DNA from: Mastigamoeba balamuthi
Taxonomy: Eukaryota > Evosea > Mastigamoebida > Mastigamoebidae
DNA length: 64,000 nucleotides
Direction: 5' to 3'
Assembly (NCBI GenBank): GCA_902651635.1
Contig: CACRSC010000072.1
Coordinates: 1 to 64,000, forward strand
Shown one piece after another: positions 56,430-64,000 of the stretch. The notes below the pieces were generated by a model that had not been told where the DNA came from, searched no databases, and worked only from the letters and a program-made list of their open reading frames with translations. Both the position numbers and the translations under genes were made by a program. The stretch's first letter is position 1. Each line of letters opens with the position of its first letter.

Positions 56430-56560
56430 AACTACAACCCCTGGGCAAGTGTCCTGATAGTGACCCATGAGCTCACACTGTCATAGTATGAGATGATTGC
56501 AGTGCTGAGTAGCTTTACCTTGGAGAGTGATGTGCACCTGAGATTGAATCTCTTTTCGAA
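56430..56560 (-). pseudogene. F-box/LRR relic
   Basis: The minus strand reads 'FNLRCTSLSKVKLLSTAI' and then 'IRTLAQGL', matching 'FDLECTSLSEVLIEEL' and 'ITVLAESL' of the intact gene. Isolated piece, AT-shifted. Confidence 0.65.
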
Positions 56561-56845
56561 GTATCAATTGAAGAGTATGTTCAGTCCAATTTCAAATTGG
56601 CGTTTCTGTACCGAATTGGTTTGTTCCTGTCTGGGTCAGACATAAAGCCTGCACTGCCTTGGGGAACCCTGTCACGAACACTCATCAGGCGTTCTCCGAA
56701 ATATGGGAAATCGTTTGGAGAGAAAAAACAAAACGTCACTGGCACTAAGGTGCACACGCTGCAGATACGAAACTTATTCATCCGAAAAGCAAAGCGCACG
56801 CTCGTTACGTGCGAGTGATCCCACGCCTCGTCCCGTCCCACCCCC
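56561..56845. other. Intergenic spacer upstream of the LRR-PAQR gene
   Basis: Return to GC-rich DNA near 56.8 kb. No gene seen; presumed promoter. Confidence 0.35.
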
Positions 56846-59303
56846 ATGGATATCGATGTGCAGCCGCCCGCCCACCCCCCCTCTCCGCGCCCCGCGTTAT
56901 GCGATACACGCGAATATCTTCCCCCTCGCCCTCCCCCCGCTCAGCGTCGCCTCGCCTGTGCGCACCCGCCAAGCAGCAGCAGAGGACCGCAGCGCCGCAG
57001 CAGCGGCAGCGGGCGGCCGTCGACGACGGGGAGGCGCCGCGGGAGCTGGAGGAGCGGTACGTGCGGGCGTGCGGGCGGTACGGCGTGGCGCCCGACGCCT
57101 CGTTTGTGATCGCCCTGCGCACGGGGTCGCGCTGCCTGCGGCCCTCGCGCAGGCTCGGCGAGGCCGACCTGCTCCCCATCGCCGACGTCCTCGGCCGCCC
57201 GCACCCCGCCTCCTGCGCCGCCCGCGCCCGCTCGCCGGTGCCCGCGGGCCGCCTGGCCGACGAGGAGAACGTGCGCGTGCTCCCCGCATGTCTGCTGTCT
57301 CTGCTCTGCGCTCGTGGAGCTTTGGGGAGGGAGAAAAAAGGAGGATGAGGGGAGAAGGGTAGGTCGGTGGGTGGGACAACGAGGCACAGGAGAAGGGGCT
57401 TCTCTCGCCCTCTGGGGCCTGTTTTGGGGCGTGGAATTACGTGCAAATGGCGGTTGGTTTGTCTGTTCGCCGAAAGTGCAGCGTCGGTGTCGGCTCGCGC
57501 GCAACTGCGGTGGAGGAGACCCCCCCCCGGCTGGGGTCGATGTGCGCCCTTGCGCAGTGGGGATGTGGCGTGTCGTTTCGGGCTCTGCTGGCGCGGCTGG
57601 GGCGCATCTCTTCGCCGAGCATCGCCCGGCGAGGGTTTCCTTTCAGAGCAGCAGCGCTTTGCAACGTGTTTGACATCGCTTTTTTTTTTATTCTCTCGCC
57701 CTTCCGCATCTGGGGTTTGCGCAGTGTTCATTATCGCTTCAATTCCGCGCTGCTCCAGGGAGAAGCTCTGGCTCTGGTCCCCGCAGCATGTTTGGGCCAC
57801 GTTCAACTAATTGCGGGGCGTATTCAGCAGGGCGGGGGGCTGTACGTGGGAGAGAGGCGGCCGGCGATCACGCAGGTGGTGCTGCGCGGCTGCGACATCG
57901 GGTCCAACGGCGCGGAGCTGCTGGCGCACGTGCTGGAGCGCAACCCCGACATCACGCACCTCGACCTGAGCTCGTGCGGCATCGGGCCGCGCGGCTGCAA
58001 GGCCATCGCCCACGCGCTCGAGCACAACTCGACGCTGGCGACGCTGCGCATGGGCTCCAACCGCTGCTGCGCCGAGGGCGCGCGCGCCTTCGCTCTCGCG
58101 CTGCAGCGCCCGGGCCACGCGGTAGACTCGCTGGACCTCTCGCGCTCGCGCATCGGCTGGCAGGGCGTCAGCGCCCTCGAGCGCGCCGTCGCCGCCTGCA
58201 ACGAGCAGCGCGCGGGCTGCGGGCTGCGGCCGCTGGCCTGCGAGCTCTACGGGAACTTCCTCAAGGAGGAGGTGCTCAACGGGGCCACGCACGGGCTGGG
58301 CCTGCTGCTGGCCGTCGTGGGCTTCGTCGCCATGGCCCGCGAGTTCTGGGCCGCCGACGCCACCAAGGTCGTCAGCGCCTGCGTCTTCATGGCCTCGATG
58401 GTGATGGTCTACTCGTCGTCGTGCCTCTACCACTCGTTCTCGCACATCCTCCCCGCCAAGAAGGCGCGCGTGGCCGGCACCCCCTCCCCCCTCTCTGTGC
58501 TGACCTGTGGGCCCTCTGCAGGTGTTCCACAGGCTCGACAAGACCGCGATCTACCTGCTCATCGCGGGGACGTACACCCCGTTCGCCCTCGTCTCCCTCA
58601 ACGGCGCTGTTGGGTACGCTTGGCTCTTCCCCCCGCCCTGCTCGCGTGGCTCAGGGCGGCGCTGCTGCGGGTGGCTCCCTCCGCAGGTGGACGCTGTTCG
58701 TGGCGGTGTGGGCCATGGGTGTGTTCGGGGTCATTCTCGACGCCGTGGCCTTCTACAAGTACCTCAGGTTCAAGCTGTGCCTCTACCTCCTCATGGGCTG
58801 GGCCTGCTGCGCCATCGCTGTGCCCGCCTTCACGCACCCCAACATCCCCCTCTGCGCCGCAGGTCTGCCGCCAGTCCTCCGTCCTCTTTGCTCACGAGAT
58901 TGGCTGGGGCCTTGCAGGTGTGGCCTGGCTCTCTGCGGGGGGCCTCTCGTACACTGCGGGCGTCTACTTCTTTGTCAAGGAGAACCCCATACATCACATT
59001 TGGTGTACGCTCTTGGCCCCTTCTCTTCTCTTCTCTTCTCTTCTCTTCTCTTCTCTTCTCTCTTCTCTTTCTTCTTTCTTCTTTCTTCTTTCTTCTCTCT
59101 TCTCTCTCTCCCCCTCTTATCTCATCTCCTCTCTTCCCTCTGGACTCACGCCCGGTTCCTGGCGCCCGCGTTCTGCAGGGCACCTGTTCGTGCTGGGCGG
59201 GAGCCTCTGCCACTGGGTCTGTGTGTACAAGTACGTGATGCCTGTGCCCTACCCGTCGCCCCCTGTGGACCACTGGTACTACTCGGGCGTCGCCACCATA
59301 TGA
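56846..59303 (+). CDS. Leucine-rich-repeat / PAQR (hemolysin III-like) fusion
   Basis: First coding exon(s) 56.85-57.27 kb with polyQ and 'LEERYVRACGRYGVAPDASF'; a long intron to about 57.83 kb (donor GTGCGCG); then ribonuclease-inhibitor-type LRRs ('ITHLDLSSCGIGPRG', 'ATLRMGSNRCCAEGA', 'VDSLDLSRSRIGWQG') followed by a seven-helix PAQR domain: 'EEVLNGATHGLGLLL', 'SSSCLYHSFSH', 'LDKTAIYLLIAGTYTPFAL', 'GGLSYTAGVYFF' and, across an intron, 'HHIWHLFVLGGSLCHW'. The conserved His and Asp that bind zinc are kept. PAQR proteins include adiponectin and progestin receptors and bacterial hemolysin III; some act as ceramidases. The LRR is expected on the cytoplasmic side. Start Met uncertain (56846 is in another frame and needs an intron; its neighbourhood has GCGAATATCTTCC). 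TGA at 59301-59303. Confidence 0.82.
59020..59120 (+). repeat. TCTTC/TTCTT microsatellite in the last PAQR intron
   Basis: Pyrimidine-rich run of CTTCT and TTTCT units between donor GTGTACGC and acceptor TGCAG, serving as an oversized polypyrimidine tract. Confidence 0.92.
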
Positions 59304-60020
59304 GCCACAGCCATCGCCGACCACTGGGGCCTCGGGCACCAATCCCACTCTGCTCTCTCGGCCTCGCTATTGCTACCCCGTAACAACTGGCACTCTGTGT
59401 CTGCTGCTTGCTCTGCTCTGGGTGCCCCCTCTGCGGGTGTCGGTATGTGTGGTAATCCCATCCCCATCATATGATGGGTGACCATCACCGACATAGCCCC
59501 AGTCGCCAGCAGCCAGCCGCCACGAAACAGATACGCAAATTACAGCGGCTCTGTTCAGACTCGGAGCAAAGAGAATGAGAAAACGAATACTGACTGTGGC
59601 GTGAACCCGCAATCCATCCGGGGTACTGTTGTGAAAATCACATTAGCAGTAAGTGGGTTTGTGTGGAATCATCTGGCTCGTGATCTGTGCCTTCGCTTTG
59701 AAAAAGAGGGAAAGGACAGGGTTCTTGCATCGAGGAGATACCACAGCCGTCGCCGATGTGTGAGGGAAAGCTTTCATCCTCATTAAGGTTCCCGAAGGTG
59801 CCGAGAGACGATGGCGAGAGGCCCATCTGGTGAAGGCCCCCGGGGCACGCGCTGAAGAAAGCGGGGTGGAATGGCGCGGAGGTTCGGGACTGGCCTCCCT
59901 GGCCTTGGTCTTGCGCAACGACGGCGGCATATCCTGTGTTGACCAGGTGAACACCGGGGGGCGTGAAGGGTGGCACGCCGATACTGAGAGGGTGTGGCTT
60001 GAGCAGCACAGGGAATTTTC
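59304..60020. other. Convergent intergenic region
   Basis: About 0.7 kb between the PAQR gene and the next minus-strand gene. CCCCATCATATGATGGGTG near 59462 contains an inverted repeat (CCATCATATGATGG). No gene seen. Confidence 0.4.
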
Positions 60021-60494
60021 TCAACAAAACAGAAACTGTGTGGGACGTGCAGTGCGATGTGGGACGGAGGGGACATTGAGTGAGAGAGCGGAGGGCACAC
60101 CAGGGGGTTTCGTGGCGAGGATGATGCTCAGAAGGCCGGAGGAGGCGTCGGGGGTGCTGGCGTAGCGCAGGATGTCGGGGGCGGTGCGCTGGGCCAGCCA
60201 GGCGGTGGCGGCAGCAGCAGCACAGCCTCTGGTGGTCCTCAGGAAAGTGATCCCGAAGATCTGCGACGTCCTGTTGGTGAAGCTCGTGTTGGCGGCCTCG
60301 GCCTCGGAGAGCAGGACAAGCCCCTCGACGTTGAGCATGTCGCCCAGCCGCACCATCCGGGCGTAAAAGGCGGGCGTGTACAGCTTGGCGTTGCTCGACA
60401 GCATGGCCGGCGCCCTCTTGTTCTTGAGCAGCACGTTGTACCTCTTCCCGTCCGCACTCTCCGCAACAAAGCGGTGGTGGTTGCCCTTGCTCAT
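60021..60494 (-). CDS. Small unknown protein
   Basis: Minus strand, one exon, 157 codons from ATG 60494 ('MSKGNHHRFVAESADGKRYN') to TGA 60021; an in-frame Met also lies at 60572. Polar N-terminal half with a basic patch ('LLKNKRAPAML') and helices ('FYARMVRLGDMLNVEGLVLL'), then an Ala-rich segment. No signal peptide from the internal start. GC-rich third positions favour this frame up to about 60.1 kb; the last 30 residues may not be real if an intron was missed. No family recognised. Confidence 0.5.
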   Translation of the reverse strand: MSKGNHHRFVAESADGKRYNVLLKNKRAPAMLSSNAKLYTPAFYARMVRLGDMLNVEGLVLLSEAEAANTSFTNRTSQIFGITFLRTTRGCAAAAATAWLAQRTAPDILRYASTPDASSGLLSIILATKPPGVPSALSLNVPSVPHRTARPTQFLFC

Positions 60495-60572
60495 CGCTAT
60501 CGATGAAGTAAGCGACCGGTGCGCTCTGTGTGTGTCTGACAGCCGCCTGTGAGAATTCGCGAAAAAAGCCAA

Positions 60573-61639
60573 GACTGCAGAATCTGTCTCTCGGTGTTCC
60601 GGAGGGGCGCGAGGTCTATGGAGTGTGATGCCGTCACAGGTACGTAATCGGCTGGCTATGGGGAGTGATATCTTGGAGCTCAGTGCCGGCGCGTGAGCAC
60701 CTGCACTGCCGCCTTCTTGAGTAAAAGGCCGTGGCTATAGCGGGGGCGAAGCGGCAGTGGGGCCATGTGACCCACGTGCCCCTCGTGGACTAGAACCAAC
60801 AGTCGAACTTCTGCGCGAGGAGGGGGGTCGACGAGAAATTCGTCGTGTGGGCACGCCTCGGCTCAGAGCTGGATACGTGGACAGGCCACCCACGTGCCCC
60901 TGCTGCGCTCGCCGACCCCACGGAAGCGGCCCTCAGCGCAGTCCACCAGCGCGTTGGTTATCACCAGCGGCTCCAGCTCCCCGTGGCACCCTCACGCGCG
61001 AGCCTGTCAGCCTCGATGGCAGCGCACTTGGGCTGGCATTGGGGGGCCTGAGGAAGTATGGGACAGGGTTGTTGTGTGGGAATGGGCTGTCACAGGGGAC
61101 GCAGGCTCTCAGCCCAAAGCGTAGACCGGAGGGCAGCTGGGCGGGGGCATGGGGGACAGCGGGCAATGGCTCGACCCGAACTGGTCTCCGCGCAGCACAT
61201 GCCCTCCTCGTCCAGTATCACGTGTGGCAGTCGCCTGCACACCTCACCGTGAGGGTGACACACTGGAGTGCAAGGCCCCCTGTGGCTCGTGACCCGCAGA
61301 CGCCGGAGGGATCCCTGAGCTGCCCACGCGTCGGGCCAAGCGGCCCAGACGAGGACAGCGCTGCCACCAGCTCGGGTGCCGGAAGTAAATATCTCTGTGG
61401 AAATATCTGATACACGTGTTGCAGCAACACACGGCGCCGTATCGCAGAGGTGTTGCTGGGGCGGGGGCGTAACGTTGGGCTATCGCTGCAGACTGGACTT
61501 TGACAACAGCTAGTATGACCACATATTTCCCCGTTTTGGTTTTGGCTTTGGTTTTGGCTTAGGGGTTGGTTAAGGCTTTGGAGAACCATTTTGCGGTCAC
61601 TGACCCCAACACAAACACAAACAGCACACACTGCAGACA
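60573..61639. other. Intergenic region or unrecognised gene remnant
   Basis: Long open stretches on both strands with GC-rich thirds but no motif or consistent splice plan. AAATATCTCTGTGGAAATATC lies near 61387, close upstream of the next gene. The TTTTGGTTTTGGC-type direct repeat at 61533-61560 is just before it. Confidence 0.35.
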
Positions 61640-63593
61640 ATGTCGAAAAGCTACGGCTGGGATGCGAGGAAGCCCACGCGCGCAGTACCGCAGCCGCGGA
61701 GTCGCGGGGACGAGTGCGAGCTGCTGGACCTGAGGGGCCAGGTGCTGCACTTGAGCGCGTCGCTGCCCGAGGACATCGACGCGTTTGAGTACAAGTGCCA
61801 TCGCCCGCTGCCGGGCGAGGTGAGCGAGGAAGAGGCGAGGCTGTTGGAGCAGAACCGACCGGGGCCCGAGATCGCAGCGACGCTCGTGGGGCTGTGCGGC
61901 AGCAATGTCGTTGCGGGCGAGGCTCCGATGGTTCCCGCGTGCGCGGTGCTGGCCAAGGCCAAGCAGTTTGATGACGGCCTGCTCGCTGCAGTCAAGCTGC
62001 TCGTCCACAAGGGCCGCCTGTCCAAGGCCCCGGTCCTGGCCGCTGTCGCCGACGCCCTCGCAGGCACAGCCCCGCGCCCCGCTGCTGCTGCCGCTCTCGC
62101 TCTCGAGCTCGGCGGTGGCCCCTCGGTGCCGCCCGGCCTACGCAAGCACGCAGACGAACTCCGCGTGAGTATGGCTCTCCCTTGCCCTGCCGTGTGCCCA
62201 GCACCGCTCTTCTGTGTTGCGTCCTCTCAGTGCTCTTGTGTGTTTGGTTTGTCTTCTCTGCCACACTGCCGCCACCTGCTCCTCTCCTTATGTGTCAAAT
62301 GCGGCTCTTACGCTTGCTCTCTCGCAGGACGCATGGAGGTGCTGTGATGATCTCGGGGGGAAGGCGCTGGGTTTCTACATATGGTCCGAGGAGCTGCGCC
62401 AGGTCTACGCGCAGGACAGGTTTCTGCAACAGCAACTGCACGACCTCGGCAGCATGCTGCTCTCGCAGAGCGACGTGGACCAGCTCCGCGGGCTCGTCTC
62501 CTCGGACGACGCACTGCACTCGGCCACCGCGAAACACGAGGAGCTCCGACGCCGCCTCTGCAACGGGTTCCGCTATTCGGGCATCCTCGCACCAGAGCCC
62601 GAGTGCTGGTACCCGCCCTGCGTGTCTCCAGAGAGTCTCCTGATCGAGCGCATCAAGAAAGACTTGGGCTTCCTGCCCGAGGGCTTCGACCTCGCTAGCG
62701 AGGTCGCCCGCCGCGTCAGGGAGGGCTCGCTGAGCCTTGCACCCGAGGGCGACCTCTCCGGGTGGTATTCGCACTGCCTGTGGGCGCTCGAGCCGCTGCT
62801 CAAGCCGGACCAGACCCCTGAGGCAAGCAAGCTGCGTATGAAGAGCAGGTACTGTGAAGGCCTCGAGACCCTGTTCGCTTCAGCGATGGCCCTGACCAGG
62901 GAGACTCACGTCATGGACCTTGCTCTTCCTCCGGGCATCTGTCCTGCTCCGCGGCGCGGGCGCGTGCTCCCGAAGCTGGAGGTGTACGCGCATCTGTCGG
63001 TGGAGCCCCTGGCAGAGTGCTACCTCAGGCGCGCCAGGTCGTACGAGTTCGTCCGCAGTGTGCTCGAGGACTGCTTCCAGCCTGAAGAGCTCGCTGGCGT
63101 CCGCAGGCTGCGTGCAGACGGCGGGTCCGCGAAGAAGCCTCTGATGGACGAGCTGCGCGAGATGGAGCGCCTGCTCCGCGGACTTCACGGCGTGGTGATG
63201 CACGAACTCGGGTTCGTGAGGCCAGAGCAGCCAGAGGCCACCAAGGAAGACGAGGAGGCGGCGCGCGACTGGCTGAGGCGGTTCAAGGACGACAGCGACG
63301 TGGCCGAGGACGCACGAATGATGGTGCCTGTGTTCTACGATGATGACAAGGGCATGTGGAAGGTGTGGTGCCATCTTGGCTACTCCAGGGGCGAGATCAG
63401 AATCTCCAATGTGGTGGATCCCAGGCCTTTGTCCTCGGGCCTGTCTCTGCAGATGATAAGTGTGACCCACAGCCAGCCGTTCCCCGTGTTCGCTGAGGTG
63501 TACACCAAACAGCTGCTTGACCGCGCCCAGTTCCGCAGCCTATGCGACTCTCACAAGAGCGCCTCCCGAATCAAGAAGGCGCTGCTCGAGTAG
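61640..63593 (+). CDS. Two-exon protein of unknown function
   Basis: Exon 1 61640-62164 from ATG ('MSKSYGWDARKPTRAVP'), intron 62165-62327 (GTGAGT...CGCAG), exon 2 62328-63593. About 596 residues, no signal peptide or membrane helix, rich in charged amphipathic helices ('LRQVYAQDRFLQQQLHDLG', 'LMDELREMERLLRGLHG'). The C-terminal 100 residues look like a compact alpha/beta domain ('MMVPVFYDDDKGMWKVWCHL'). Ends at TAG 63591-63593, the only TAG terminator of a confident gene here, with an in-frame TGA eight codons later. No family recognised; probably soluble. Confidence 0.75.
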
Positions 63594-64000
63594 GGATGGA
63601 TGCCTCAATGGCGGAGCTGAGCATTGGTGAAAAAGATAGGAACCCGAAATCTTAAAGAATCAAGAATCAAGAATCGTGTTTCCTTCCGCTACCAGGGAGG
63701 GATGAGTCCTGGTGGGATCAGGAAAGACGAGAGGGGAAGAGAAGGGGTAACAGTGGGTGGTGAGTTTTGGGGGGAGGGGTGGCAGTTGTGTTGTGGGCCC
63801 TGAGATCTCGTAAGTGTGAATTCCCGTGTGGTCTCCTTGACCTCAGAATCACTGAGTTGCGTGATGTGCTTAAGGAAGAAAATCCTTGCTCATGCCTGCC
63901 ATCGAAAACTGATTTCATTTCACGATGGCAGGCCGTAAGGAAGAAAAAAATCTTCCTTATGGACTCGTGCAACCCCGTTAGTCGTGGGGTATCCCCAATT
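63594..64000. other. 3' flank with two hairpins
   Basis: No gene. 63894-63904 pairs with 63923-63933 (GCCTGCCATCG, 18-base loop). 63936-63944 pairs with 63951-63959 (TAAGGAAGA, A6 loop). They might help 3'-end formation or come from a small repeat; neither is established. Confidence 0.5.

Noticed and set aside
60757-61410. A 217-codon open frame upstream of the last gene
   Set aside because: Low-complexity, Pro/Arg/Gly-rich, with equally long frames on the other strand and no motif.

Overview
This window looks like nuclear DNA of a GC-rich, intron-bearing single-celled eukaryote. Coding regions favour G or C at third codon positions. Genes are split by short introns (about 40-160 bases, a few longer), and gene content is eukaryotic: a BRPF-type chromatin reader, RhoGAP-WD40, PAQR/hemolysin-III, F-box/LRR and FG-GAP proteins. 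Donor sites are mostly GTGCG or GTGAG. The lineage is not fixed by sequence alone; an amoebozoan or another free-living protist is a guess. No rRNA, tRNA or CRISPR array was recognised.

Layout. 1-4.7 kb: 3' part of a PHD/bromodomain protein (+). 5.7-8.9 kb: secreted M60-like metalloprotease with a fascin-like tail (+). 9.2-21.8 kb: a tandem triplication on the minus strand, each unit holding a Cache-HAMP-adenylyl cyclase receptor gene preceded by a decayed piece of a large adhesin gene. Cyclase copy 1 reads open; copies 2 and 3 each carry a small frameshifting deletion. 21.9-23.1 kb: small secreted membrane protein (-), divergent from a RhoGAP-WD40 gene (+, 23.5-26.4 kb). 27.65-34.5 kb: the large lectin/EGF/Ig-like, probably GPI-anchored adhesin (+), which is the family source of the decayed pieces.

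34.7-56.6 kb is an unstable region. It holds one intact F-box/LRR gene (49.6-50.9 kb, -) and at least four broken or shuffled relatives, an FG-GAP/cadherin-like surface protein with a 644-base assembly gap, a broken LTR-retrotransposon fossil (gag-protease, -), a dead Tc1/mariner relic, a lone acyltransferase-like exon, and two AT-rich stretches (36.25-41.33 and about 52.3-56.6 kb). The first AT-rich stretch contains two arrays of a 25-base repeat in opposite orientation about 0.73 kb apart, the right arm inside a likely intron. 56.8-63.6 kb returns to ordinary GC-rich genes: an LRR-PAQR fusion (+), a small unknown protein (-) and a two-exon unknown protein (+).

Many genes encode surface or signalling functions (sensor cyclases, adhesins, a secreted protease, Rho regulation, a PAQR receptor), as expected for a motile, surface-interacting cell. 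There is no operon. The most notable patterns are the inverted repeat arrays, the cyclase/adhesin triplication, the GTGCG/GCGCG donor sites, the recurring GATATC-like motif in introns, and three otherwise open genes each interrupted by one in-frame TAG.
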